A stretch of 24,939 nucleotides of DNA from JBGPHT01 sp041484525 (GTDB lineage: Bacteria > Acidobacteriota > Terriglobia > Bryobacterales > Bryobacteraceae): NCBI GenBank assembly GCA_041484525.1, contig JBGPHT010000112.1:1-24939 (forward strand), written 5' to 3'. Positions 9,298-17,975 of this stretch are shown in pieces. Each line of letters begins with the position of its first letter. Position 1 is the first letter of the stretch. The position numbers were made by a program, and so were the translations under genes. The notes under the pieces are model-generated. The model was given only the letters and a program-made list of their open reading frames with translations. It ran no database searches and was not told the DNA's origin.

Positions 9298-10950
9298 TCA
9301 TGCGGCTTCCCTGAGCTGTCGATAGCGGCGGATCAGATCGTTAGTGGAACTGTCGTGGCCGAGCGGCGTGTCGCTCTCGAGTTCGGGGATGATACGCTGC
9401 GCCAGCGCCTTCCCCAGCTCGATGCCCCACTGGTCGAACGAATTGATTTGCCAGATTGTGCCCTGCGTGAAGACGCTGTGTTCGTAGAGCGCGACCAGCT
9501 TGCCTAGCGTTTCCGGCGTGAGCCGCTCCGCGAGAATGGTGTTCGACGGCCGATTGCCTTCGAACACCCGGTGCGGCACTAGCGAATCGGGCGTGCCTTC
9601 GTCCTTGACCTGCTTGCGTTTCTTACCGAAGGCCAGCGCCTCGGTTTGCGCGAAGACGTTCGCCAGAAGCATGTCGTGTTGCCGGCCAATCGGGTTGAGC
9701 GCCTGGCCGAACGCGATAGAGTCGCAAGGGATGAGCCTGGTCCCCTGGTGGATCAACTGGTAGAACGAATGCTGTCCGTTGGTCCCGGGCTCGCCCCAGT
9801 AGATGGGCCCCGTGTTGCAGCTAACCTGGGCGCCATCGAGCGTGACGTGCTTGCCGTTGCTCTCCATCGTCAACTGCTGCAGATAGGCCGGGAACCGCTT
9901 CAGGTACTGCTCGTAAGGCAATACCGCAACCGTCTGCGCGCCGAAAAAGTCGTTGTACCAGACGGCCAGGAGCCCCGTCAGAACTGGAAGATTGCGCTCG
10001 AACGGCGCGTTGCGGAAGTGCTCGTCCATCTGGTGAAAGCCATGCAGCATGGCGCGGAAATGATCCGGGCCGATGGCCATGATCGTCGACAAGCCGATGG
10101 CCGAGTCCATGGAGTAGCGCCCGCCAACCCAGTCCCAGAACTCGAACATGTGGGCGGTATCGATCCCGAACTTCGCCACTTCCGAGGCGTTCGTCGAGAC
10201 GGCTACGAAATGCCGGGCGATCGATTGTTCGTCGCCCCCCAGACCCGCGAGCGACCACTCCCTAGCCGTGCGAGCATCCGTCATGGACTCAAGCGTCGTG
10301 AAAGTTTTCGAAGACACGATGAAGAGGGTCTCGGCCGGGTCGAGATCGCGCACCGCCTCGCGGATGTCGGTGCCATCGATATTCGAAACGAAGCGGAACG
10401 TCATGCCGCGATCGCTGTAATGTCGAAGCGCTTCGTAGGCCATGACCGGTCCGAGGTCGGAACCGCCGATCCCGATGTTGATGACGTTGCGAATGCGTGC
10501 GCCCGTGTGCCCTTTCCAATCGCCGCTGCGGACGCGGTTGCAGAAGCCGGTCATCTTGTCGAGCACGGCGTGGACTTCGGGCACGACGTTGCGGCCGTCC
10601 ACCACGATGGATGTCCCTCGCGGCGCGCGCAGCGCCACATGCAGGACAGCGCGCTGCTCCGTGACGTTGATCTTCTCCCCATTGAACATCGCGGCAATTC
10701 GGTCTCGCAGTCCGGATTCGTCGGCCAGTTGAACCAGGAGCTTCAGCGTTTCGTCCGTGATGCGATTCTTCGAATAGTCGAGGTAGATGCCCAGAGCCTC
10801 GGCCGTCAATCGCTCGCCGCGTGTCGGGTCTTGCTTGAACAACTTCCGGAGATGCAACTTCCGGACCTTCTTATGGTGGGCTTCGAGAGCCTTCCACGCT
10901 GGACGTTCGACAGCCGGACTAATGGTGAGTGGTTCCGCGAGTACTTCCAT
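9298..10950 (-). CDS. pgi: Glucose-6-phosphate isomerase
   Basis: A 550-residue phosphoglucose isomerase interconverting glucose 6-phosphate and fructose 6-phosphate. It links hexose release, glycolysis and the pentose phosphate pathway, and returns fructose 6-phosphate made by transketolase and transaldolase. Seen are the SIS-domain motif GIGGSDLGP (160-168), WVGGRYS (274-280), the catalytic glutamate in TMESNGK (E363), the histidine in NGQHSF (H394), FEGNRPSN and the lysine in QWGIELGK (K514). Length and spacing match the E. coli-type enzyme. A good AAGGAG site lies about five bases before the ATG. It is 12 bp downstream of tal and 17 bp upstream of gnd. Confidence 0.97.
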   Translation of the reverse strand: MEVLAEPLTISPAVERPAWKALEAHHKKVRKLHLRKLFKQDPTRGERLTAEALGIYLDYSKNRITDETLKLLVQLADESGLRDRIAAMFNGEKINVTEQRAVLHVALRAPRGTSIVVDGRNVVPEVHAVLDKMTGFCNRVRSGDWKGHTGARIRNVINIGIGGSDLGPVMAYEALRHYSDRGMTFRFVSNIDGTDIREAVRDLDPAETLFIVSSKTFTTLESMTDARTAREWSLAGLGGDEQSIARHFVAVSTNASEVAKFGIDTAHMFEFWDWVGGRYSMDSAIGLSTIMAIGPDHFRAMLHGFHQMDEHFRNAPFERNLPVLTGLLAVWYNDFFGAQTVAVLPYEQYLKRFPAYLQQLTMESNGKHVTLDGAQVSCNTGPIYWGEPGTNGQHSFYQLIHQGTRLIPCDSIAFGQALNPIGRQHDMLLANVFAQTEALAFGKKRKQVKDEGTPDSLVPHRVFEGNRPSNTILAERLTPETLGKLVALYEHSVFTQGTIWQINSFDQWGIELGKALAQRIIPELESDTPLGHDSSTNDLIRRYRQLREAA

Positions 10951-10962
10951 CCTGCGCTCCTT

Positions 10963-12060
10963 CTACCCGGCCTTGCGCACGGACTGGCTGAGTGCGCCGC
11001 ATTTCGACTCGATCACGCCCATCAGGTCATTCCACGATTTGACGAACGACCTGGCGCCTTCCTGCTGAAGTTGGGCCGCCAGCGCATCCACGTCGATGCC
11101 GGCTTTGGCAAACTGCTCCAGGACTTCTTCGCAGTCGCCGCCGTCCGCCGGCAGCAGCGCGCCGAGGTCAGTGTGCTCGGCGAGTGCCTGCAGCGTGCCC
11201 TCGGGCATGGTGTTCACCGTGAACGGCGCCGCCAGTGCTTTGACGTACAGAATGTCGGACGCTTGCGAGTCCTTGGTCCCCGTGCTGGCCCACAACAGCC
11301 GCTGCGGACGTGCGCCGGCATTGTAGATGCGCTGCCACCGCGGCGAGCTGAGCAGAGTGCGATACGCCTGATAGGTGCGTTTGGCGATGACGATGCCCAG
11401 CCGATTGCGCAGTGCCGGCGGCGCCTTCTCCGCCACCGCCACATCCCAGCGACTGATGAATACCGAAGCGACGGAACCGACATTGGGATTGAGCCCGGCA
11501 TCGAGCCGCCGGTCGATGCCCCGTAGAAACGCCTCGGCGGCCGCCAGGTATTGCTCGCGCGAAAAGAGGAGCGTCACGTTGACGGGCACGCCCGCAAAGA
11601 TCGCCTCCTCGATGGCGGGCAGTCCTTCTTTTGTGCCCGGGATCTTGATGAGCAGGTTCGGCCGTCCCGCCCGCCCGGATAGTTCTTTGGCCGCGCGCAG
11701 GGTGCTCTCCATGTCGTAGGCGAGCAGCGGCGAGACCTCGAGCGACACCCACCCATCCACGCTGTTCGTCCGCGCGTGGACCGGTCGGAACAAGTCGGCC
11801 GCGCGCGTGAGGTCCTCGATCGCCAGGTCGAAGAAGAGCGCCTCGCCGGATTTTCCCTTCCCCAGCGCGGCGCGTATCGCGGCATCGTAAGAGGAACTGT
11901 TCTTGATGGCGTGGTCGAAGATCGTCGGGTTCGACGTGAGCCCTGTTACCGACAACCCGTCGATGTAGCGCACGAGCGTGCCGCTGTCCAGCAGGTCGCG
12001 CGTGATGTTATCGAGCCAGATGCTCTGGCCCAGATCGTGGAGCAGTTGTGTAGCTTTCAT
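10963..12060 (-). CDS. tal: Transaldolase
   Basis: Transaldolase transfers a dihydroxyacetone unit from sedoheptulose 7-phosphate to glyceraldehyde 3-phosphate through a lysine Schiff base. I use the ATG at 12060 (365 residues), where the conserved start of the family begins (MKATQLLHDLGQSIWLDN), preceded by a GGGAA-type site; an upstream start at 12117 adds 19 unconserved residues. Motifs are TSNPTIF (42-48) and the Schiff-base lysine in LIKIPGTKEG (K139). The length matches the 360-380 residue class found in cyanobacteria and actinobacteria. The 95-bp gap before it is the largest in the block, so an internal promoter is possible, but I saw no convincing one. Confidence 0.94.
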   Translation of the reverse strand: MKATQLLHDLGQSIWLDNITRDLLDSGTLVRYIDGLSVTGLTSNPTIFDHAIKNSSSYDAAIRAALGKGKSGEALFFDLAIEDLTRAADLFRPVHARTNSVDGWVSLEVSPLLAYDMESTLRAAKELSGRAGRPNLLIKIPGTKEGLPAIEEAIFAGVPVNVTLLFSREQYLAAAEAFLRGIDRRLDAGLNPNVGSVASVFISRWDVAVAEKAPPALRNRLGIVIAKRTYQAYRTLLSSPRWQRIYNAGARPQRLLWASTGTKDSQASDILYVKALAAPFTVNTMPEGTLQALAEHTDLGALLPADGGDCEEVLEQFAKAGIDVDALAAQLQQEGARSFVKSWNDLMGVIESKCGALSQSVRKAG

Positions 12061-12155
12061 GGCGTAGTTTCCCGTCACGTGGCCCGCGAAAAATGGGCGA
12101 ACGCAGTCCTCGTTCAACCCTTATGAGGATTGATCCGGGTCGACGCTGTTTGGAT

Positions 12156-13664
12156 TCAGTGAATGGAGTTTCGTGACGGCCGGGGATCCGTCGATTGCAT
12201 CAGGAAGAAGCAGTAGTTCCACGGCCCCAGTTCCACGTATAGCCCCGCGCTCAGCATCTCGTCGCCGGCGCGGTCATAAGCAGCGCCTGAGAAGCTGTCG
12301 ATCAGGCGCCAGGTTGCTCCGCGTACGTCGAGCCACGGCACCTGAACACGCGCCTGAACGGCGCTGTCGCTGAGGTTGATCGCAATGAGATATCGATCGT
12401 CGTCTTTGAGCCAGATCCACGCCACGAGGTTTTGAAAGCTCGCGTTGTTGGGCCAGCCCGAACGCTCGCAGAGGGTCCATTGGCCGTCGCGAAATACCGG
12501 GCGATCGATAGTCTTGAGGAGCTTCGTGTAGAAAGCTTGCAATTCTTTATCCACAGGCTCCAAGGGGCGGCGGCCCAGAAACACGGGCAGCCTTACCTTT
12601 CGCCCTTCAAACTGCCCTTCGTGGAAAAGCCGGGCGCCCGGAAGAGTCGCGATGGCTACGGCCGCGGCGCGTTCTTTGGCGGCTGGAAATGCCGCGGCCG
12701 CCCGGGGCTCGTCGTGGTTCTCGAGGAAACGAAGAAGTTTCTCCTGGTAGCCGAGATCGGCGACCAGATGCATCCGGACGCCCTCCGCATCGCCATGCTC
12801 CAACCGGTCGTAGAGCCTCTTGTCATAGCAGAAATCGAATCCCTCCTGCTGCAACGCCCACTCCAGATTCCAGTACGCCTCGGCAATGAAAAGGAAATCC
12901 GGATACTCGCGCTTGATGGCGGGAATCAGATCAGTCCAGTACTCCGTGGCAGGCCGCGGACCGGCGCGGCTGCCCCAGGTGCGCTCGAAGATCGCGTTCA
13001 GAAAAAGCATCGCCATGTCGCAGCGTACGCCATCGCACTGGCCCGCGATACTTGAAACAGTTTCCGTCGCGGCCTTCCGAAGCTCCGGCTGAAAGGCATT
13101 CAGTTGCAGCACGTCCGGCCATGCGGGGAAGTAGGGATCGCGGCCGCAGGCAAAGACCGAACCTTCCACCACCATGAAGGACGCAGGATCGCTCCGCACG
13201 TCGTCCGAATCTCCGCGAATGAAAAACTCGGGGTGCTCGAGGACCCACGGATGGTCCGGCGCCACGTGGTTCGGCACGAAATCGAGAATCAGGCGCACGC
13301 CCCGCGCGGCCAGTTCCTTACGCGCAACAGCCAGGCCCTCCGGACCACCCAAGTGCTTGTCGACCACGTATCGGCGCACGCAATACGGAGATCCCACGTT
13401 ATCCTCTGGACGAAAATCCGGCAGCGCCCGGCGAAAATTGTCCAGCAGATCGCTGTTCCGATTGGCGATGGCGATACCGGCGGGGCTTCGTTCCCAAATG
13501 CCCATCAACCACACGGCGTCGAAGCCCAGCGCGGCGATGGCATCCCACTCCGCCGGCGGTACCGAACGCAAGTCGACCGCGGTTCCGGATTCCGCGCTGA
13601 GATCGGCAAGCCAAACCCACGTATTGATCTCAAACAGGGTGGGATACCGAGGCCGGTTGGACAT
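12156..13664 (-). CDS. GH13 alpha-amylase family glycosyl hydrolase
   Basis: A 502-residue GH13 enzyme predicted to cleave or transfer alpha-glucosidic bonds. The ATG at 13664 is chosen because a GGGGAA site lies four bases upstream and the protein core starts at once (PTLFEINTWVWL); a longer frame to 13745 would only add sequence lying inside the preceding gene. GH13 regions are present: DFVPNH (128-133), the nucleophile in GVRCDMA (D216), the acid in IAEAYW (E262) and the transition-state aspartate in ENHDEPR (D318). There is no signal peptide, so it is probably cytoplasmic. The substrate cannot be named; glycogen fragments, trehalose or glucosylglycerate-type compounds are possible. It overlaps the upstream GH63-like gene by 35 bp. 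Confidence 0.9.
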   Translation of the reverse strand: MSNRPRYPTLFEINTWVWLADLSAESGTAVDLRSVPPAEWDAIAALGFDAVWLMGIWERSPAGIAIANRNSDLLDNFRRALPDFRPEDNVGSPYCVRRYVVDKHLGGPEGLAVARKELAARGVRLILDFVPNHVAPDHPWVLEHPEFFIRGDSDDVRSDPASFMVVEGSVFACGRDPYFPAWPDVLQLNAFQPELRKAATETVSSIAGQCDGVRCDMAMLFLNAIFERTWGSRAGPRPATEYWTDLIPAIKREYPDFLFIAEAYWNLEWALQQEGFDFCYDKRLYDRLEHGDAEGVRMHLVADLGYQEKLLRFLENHDEPRAAAAFPAAKERAAAVAIATLPGARLFHEGQFEGRKVRLPVFLGRRPLEPVDKELQAFYTKLLKTIDRPVFRDGQWTLCERSGWPNNASFQNLVAWIWLKDDDRYLIAINLSDSAVQARVQVPWLDVRGATWRLIDSFSGAAYDRAGDEMLSAGLYVELGPWNYCFFLMQSTDPRPSRNSIH

Positions 13665-16395
13665 CGTGTTCCCCTGCCGGTTCGTGCTTTGCAAACGTGC
13701 CTCTCTTGCCGGCCGCGAGACACTGCGCTGCGTCCAGTCGGCCAAATATCTCGATCAGTTTCGCGATGCCGCCGGTCCAGCCGGTCTGGTGGCTCGCTCC
13801 CAGGCCGGCGCCGTTGTCTCCGTGAAAGTACTCGTAGAACAGAACGTAGTCCTTCCAGTGCGGATCGGTCTGGAATTTCTCGGTGCCTCCGTAGACCGGC
13901 CGGCGCCCGGTCTCATCCCGCAGGAAAATTCGGGTCAGCCGCTCGGTGATTTCCTGCGCCACCTCAAAGAGGTTCATCAGTTTGCCCGAGCCGGTGGGGC
14001 ACTCGATCTTGAAGTTGTCCCCGTAATAGCAATAGAACTGCAAGAGCGCGCGAATCACCAGCGCGTTCATCGGCACCCAGACGGGACCGCGCCAGTTGGA
14101 GTTGCCCCCGAACAGACCGGTGTCGGATTCGGCGGGAAGATAATTCACCCGGTATTCCTGACCCTCCATTGTGAAGACGTATGGATGCTCGGCATGGTAG
14201 CGGGACAACGCCCGTATCCCAAAAGGACTCAGAAACTCGTTCTCATCCAGCATGCGCGACAGGGTCCGGCGCAGCCTCTGCGGGTTCACGATCGCGATCA
14301 TGCCGCGATCCACCACGCCACGATGCTCCGGTCCGGTCGGATGAATATCTTCGAGAAGTTCCGGCATTCGCCGCACGCGCTCGTACAATGCCGCCGTGAC
14401 TTGCGGACATCGTTCGCGCTGCCACGGCTCTACAACGGTGGTGGCGCACAGGGGCAGCAGACCCACCATCGATCGGACCTTGAGGCGCTTCGCACGGCCG
14501 TCGGGAAAGCGCAGAACATCGTAGTAGAACCCGTCTTCTTCGTCCCACAGGCCGCCGTCCCCCACCTGATTGATGGCGCGCGCGATCCATAGGAAATGGT
14601 CGGCGAACTTCGTCGCCATGTCGGCGTGACTGGGATCGTCGGCCGCCAGTTCCACGCTGATCTCCAGCATGTTCTGGCAGAACAGCGCCATCCAGGCCGT
14701 GCCATCGGCTTGCTCCAGATGGCCGCCGCCGGGCAGCGGCGCGCTGCGGTCAAAGACACCGATATTGTCCAGTCCCAGGAAACCGCCCTCAAACAGGCTC
14801 TTGCCGAAACGGTCTTTCCGGTTCACCCACCAGGTGAAATTCAGCATCAGCTTGCGAAATGCCCGCGCCAGGAACTCGATATCGCCCTCGCCGTGGAGGG
14901 CCTCTTCCGTCCGGTACAGAAAGATCGTCGCCCAGGCATGGACGGGCGGGTTTACGTCGCCAAAGTTCCACTCGTAGGCCGGGATCTGGCCGCTCGGAGG
15001 CAAAAAGAATTCCTGCAGCAACACGTCGAGCTGCGACTTCGCGAAATCCACATCCACGGTGGAGAGCGCCATGGCGTGGAACGCCAGGTCCCACGCGGCG
15101 AACCACGGATACTCCCACTTGTCCGGCATCGAGATGATGTGGTCGTTCACCATGTGGAACCACTCGCTGTTCCGCACGTGCCGCCCGCCCGTCCGCATCG
15201 GGTCCGCATCGTGTTCGGTGAGCCATTTGTCTACATCCAGACCAAAGTATTGCTTGGTCCAGAGCATCCCGGCCAATACCTGGCGCATTACGCGGGCCGC
15301 ATCTTCACTCACCCGCGGGGGAGTGATGTCGCGATAGAAGTCGTCCGCCTCGCGCCGGCGGGTCTGCATCGTGGAAGCAAACTGGCTTCCGAACGGATCG
15401 CCGATCGCGGCCGGCGCCTGGTCGCTCAGCCGCAGCCAGATGGTGGCCGCCTTGCCGGCATCCACGGTGAGCTGGTAGTGCGACGATGCCTTCGTCCCCG
15501 TGTGTTCCGGGTTGACGGCGTCCTGACGGCCGGACACCACGGCCTCATGGATTCCGTCTTTGACATACGGACCCGCGTTGGGCTTGCCGAAGATTCGCTG
15601 GTTGTTGGTTTCGTTCTCCGTGAACAGAAGCGGGACATCTGCTTCGCAGTACAGGAAGCGCTCGCCTAGCCCGGAATGGGCGGCTGTCACCGCGCTCGTG
15701 CCGTCCCTGCCCGGAACCTTTTTCAATACCGGCTTGGCCACACCGGGCCACCATGTCCACGTGTTGCGAAACCAGAGCGTCGGCAGCACATGGATGGTGG
15801 CGGCCTCGGGCCCTCGGCTGCACACGCTGATCTGAATCAGGATGTCCTCCGGCGTGTTCTTAGCGTACTCCACGAACACATCGAAGTAGCGATCGTCGTC
15901 GAAGACGCCGGTGTCCAGCAGCTCGTATTCCATATCTGTACGGCTGCGCTGCCGGTTCGTCTGCACCAGGTCATCGTAGGGAAAAGCGGCCTGCGGATAC
16001 TTGTACAGGTACTTCATGTACGAGTGCGTCGGCGTGCTGTCGAGATAGAAGTAATACTCTTTGACATCCTCCCCATGGTTGCCCTCGCTGTTGGTGAGGC
16101 CGAACAGGCGCTCCTTGATAATCGGGTCGCGGCCGTTCCACAGCGCTACGCCAAAACACAACAATTGCTTTTCATCGCTGATCCCCGCCAGACCGTCCTC
16201 ACCCCAGTGATAGGCGCGCGATCGCGCCTGGTCGTGGCTGAAATAGTCCCACGCATTTCCGTCCCGGCTGTAGTCTTCGCGCACCGTGCCCCACTGTCGC
16301 TCGCTCAGGTAGGGGCCCCACTTCTTCCAGGGGACTTGCTCGCGGGCTTGCTGCAGTCTGACGAATTCACGGCCGCTACTCTGATCTTTTGCCAT
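13630..16395 (-). CDS. GH63-like (MGH1-like) glucosidase
   Basis: A 921-residue protein of the bacterial glucosidase family related to GH63 and mannosylglycerate-hydrolase-like (alpha/alpha)6 barrels. These enzymes hydrolyse terminal alpha-linked glucose or similar units with inversion. The N-terminal half (YLSERQWGTVREDYS at 29-43, HWGEDGLAGISD) is a beta-rich domain; the barrel follows from about 365. A likely general acid is the aspartate in AAWDLAFHA (D436), and a likely general base is the glutamate in EYFHGDNGAG near the C-terminus, just before a conserved HQTGWTG. Both catalytic roles are inferred from the family. About 30 residues after that motif look unconserved. No signal peptide. 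The ATG overlaps the end of the upstream gene by 20 bp. Confidence 0.85.
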   Translation of the reverse strand: MAKDQSSGREFVRLQQAREQVPWKKWGPYLSERQWGTVREDYSRDGNAWDYFSHDQARSRAYHWGEDGLAGISDEKQLLCFGVALWNGRDPIIKERLFGLTNSEGNHGEDVKEYYFYLDSTPTHSYMKYLYKYPQAAFPYDDLVQTNRQRSRTDMEYELLDTGVFDDDRYFDVFVEYAKNTPEDILIQISVCSRGPEAATIHVLPTLWFRNTWTWWPGVAKPVLKKVPGRDGTSAVTAAHSGLGERFLYCEADVPLLFTENETNNQRIFGKPNAGPYVKDGIHEAVVSGRQDAVNPEHTGTKASSHYQLTVDAGKAATIWLRLSDQAPAAIGDPFGSQFASTMQTRRREADDFYRDITPPRVSEDAARVMRQVLAGMLWTKQYFGLDVDKWLTEHDADPMRTGGRHVRNSEWFHMVNDHIISMPDKWEYPWFAAWDLAFHAMALSTVDVDFAKSQLDVLLQEFFLPPSGQIPAYEWNFGDVNPPVHAWATIFLYRTEEALHGEGDIEFLARAFRKLMLNFTWWVNRKDRFGKSLFEGGFLGLDNIGVFDRSAPLPGGGHLEQADGTAWMALFCQNMLEISVELAADDPSHADMATKFADHFLWIARAINQVGDGGLWDEEDGFYYDVLRFPDGRAKRLKVRSMVGLLPLCATTVVEPWQRERCPQVTAALYERVRRMPELLEDIHPTGPEHRGVVDRGMIAIVNPQRLRRTLSRMLDENEFLSPFGIRALSRYHAEHPYVFTMEGQEYRVNYLPAESDTGLFGGNSNWRGPVWVPMNALVIRALLQFYCYYGDNFKIECPTGSGKLMNLFEVAQEITERLTRIFLRDETGRRPVYGGTEKFQTDPHWKDYVLFYEYFHGDNGAGLGASHQTGWTGGIAKLIEIFGRLDAAQCLAAGKRGTFAKHEPAGEHDVQPASVSHPV
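13669..13675 (-). promoter_or_regulatory. Ribosome binding site fixing the GH13 start
   Basis: AGGGGAA on the minus strand four bases before the ATG at 13662-13664. It lies inside the 3' end of the GH63-like gene and argues for the shorter GH13 protein. Confidence 0.6.
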
Positions 16396-17932
16396 TTGCC
16401 TGCTTCACCTTTTCGATGTCGCCCGGTTTCCAAGTCCGGTCGAAGAATGCCTGCGTGGGACCGTAGAGCCGGAGAATCACGAAGAAGCCCTTGCCCGGGA
16501 CCGTCCTGATCCAGTTCTTACCGTTGCCCGGCGAGTCGGGCCCGAAGTAAATTCGGATCGAGCCATCCGGATTGGTGGGCGGCTTGTCCATCGTGTTGAT
16601 CGACGGGAACGGCTGCCCGTTGTCGAGACCCGAGGCGTTCTCCGGATCGTAGGCAGTGACCGACCAGAAGATCGATGCCGGAATGCCGGGCGGCAGATCG
16701 AGCTGATACGCCTTCCCACCAGAGAGATAATCGCCGTCAGCATCCGTGAACGTCGCGGGGTATTTTGCGCCGGCGTTGACCATACTCACCGCCATGCCCG
16801 GACTTGCCGAACAGGCTAGCGCAAAGAATCCCGCACGAATGTCGAGATAGGTGAACGAGGGCCCGGAGAATTCCGCGTTGCCCGGAAAGGCGTTGGTCCA
16901 TTGCCGATCCGGGTAATATCGCGCGTTCGGAACCAGCGGCGACGGCTCGTAGGCCATCACCCGTCCCATGCGGTAAGCGGTCCGCGCGGCGTTGTCCAGA
17001 ATCTCACGCGTGTGTGCGTCCGGGTTGAAGGGCTGCCCCTTCACGATGCCGATGCTCGCCAACATTCCCCTCATGTCCGCGTCGGCCGGGTCCACGTACT
17101 CGCGCTCGACGAACCGTGCCAACATGTCGAACGCGCTCCCGTCAATCGGATAGAGCATGTTCACAGGCGTCTTTGAAGCGTCGGGGAACTGCATCGGCTT
17201 GGCCTCCGCCTGCCTGCCCAGTGGATAGATGCGCGTTTGCTCGATCAGCTTGACGGGCGCGTCCAGTTGTTGGGGATCCCGGAAGAACGCGCGCCAGAAG
17301 ACGAACACGCCGTAGGTGCGCGAGCGCAGAGCGAAATATTCCGGCGGCACCTTGGCGTGATAGTCCGGCGGCAGGATCAGATAATTGCCGCCTTTGCCTT
17401 TGTCCGGCCCCGGCAGCCCCACATCGCCGCACCAGGTCTTTCCGTCGATCGGCCCCTCGGAACAAATCGGCCGCTGGAAGTAATCGTCAAGGATTCCCTG
17501 CAGTCCCGGCGGCACCTCGATCACCATGGGACCGTCGTCGAGCAGGTCGAGGTAGCCGAGCGCGTAAATCACGTCCGAGTTCGGCGTCGTGATCAAGGTC
17601 TTGGCGTTCAGCCGCTCCTTGAAGACAGGCAAGACGTTGTACCCCGCACCGAACGTTTTCTCCGAGCCCTCCTTCATGCCATACATGTTCAGCGCCGGCT
17701 GGGCCCACAGATAGGACTGGACCGCACGTTCAAAGAGCAACTCATCCTTCAATGCCGCCCTGGCTCCCGCCGTGGGATAGCCCTCGGGGAAGGGCAAGTT
17801 GGCGAGCTCTTCGTGTCGCGAAGGTTCGGTCCGATTTCCCCAGCCCTGTGTCCGCGCGGCTTCCTGCAGGCTGGCGCAGGCGGTGGTCAGACACACTACC
17901 GTAATCGCAAGGGCGCCCGCGACATGGTCCAC
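16376..17932 (-). CDS. DUF1254/DUF1214 domain lipoprotein
   Basis: A 518-residue protein with DUF1254 (about 80-210) followed by DUF1214 (about 370-490). The biochemical function of this family is not established. The N-terminus is hydrophobic and ends at a cysteine in a lipobox-like context (LTTAC, C19), suggesting an exported lipoprotein, although the n-region lacks the usual basic residues. Motifs seen include TTPNSDVIYALGYLDL, where the family is conserved, and GNYLILPPDYHAKVP. The only reasonable start in frame is GTG at 17932; no minus-strand Shine-Dalgarno sequence is evident. Its end overlaps the GH63-like start by 20 bp, so it may be the first gene of the carbon block, but nothing shows a metabolic link. 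Confidence 0.82.
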   Translation of the reverse strand: MDHVAGALAITVVCLTTACASLQEAARTQGWGNRTEPSRHEELANLPFPEGYPTAGARAALKDELLFERAVQSYLWAQPALNMYGMKEGSEKTFGAGYNVLPVFKERLNAKTLITTPNSDVIYALGYLDLLDDGPMVIEVPPGLQGILDDYFQRPICSEGPIDGKTWCGDVGLPGPDKGKGGNYLILPPDYHAKVPPEYFALRSRTYGVFVFWRAFFRDPQQLDAPVKLIEQTRIYPLGRQAEAKPMQFPDASKTPVNMLYPIDGSAFDMLARFVEREYVDPADADMRGMLASIGIVKGQPFNPDAHTREILDNAARTAYRMGRVMAYEPSPLVPNARYYPDRQWTNAFPGNAEFSGPSFTYLDIRAGFFALACSASPGMAVSMVNAGAKYPATFTDADGDYLSGGKAYQLDLPPGIPASIFWSVTAYDPENASGLDNGQPFPSINTMDKPPTNPDGSIRIYFGPDSPGNGKNWIRTVPGKGFFVILRLYGPTQAFFDRTWKPGDIEKVKQANGKRSE

Positions 17933-17975
17933 AACGAAGGAGGATTCCGTTTTGAAGTTATGGATCTAATTTGTC

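Noticed and set aside
9646..11526. Plus-strand open frame of 626 codons across pgi and tal
   Set aside because: It runs antisense through two certain enzymes and the gap between them, with no recognisable domain, so it is a shadow.
14596..15669. Plus-strand open frame of 357 codons opposite the GH63-like gene
   Set aside because: Antisense shadow without family motifs or a plausible ribosome binding site.
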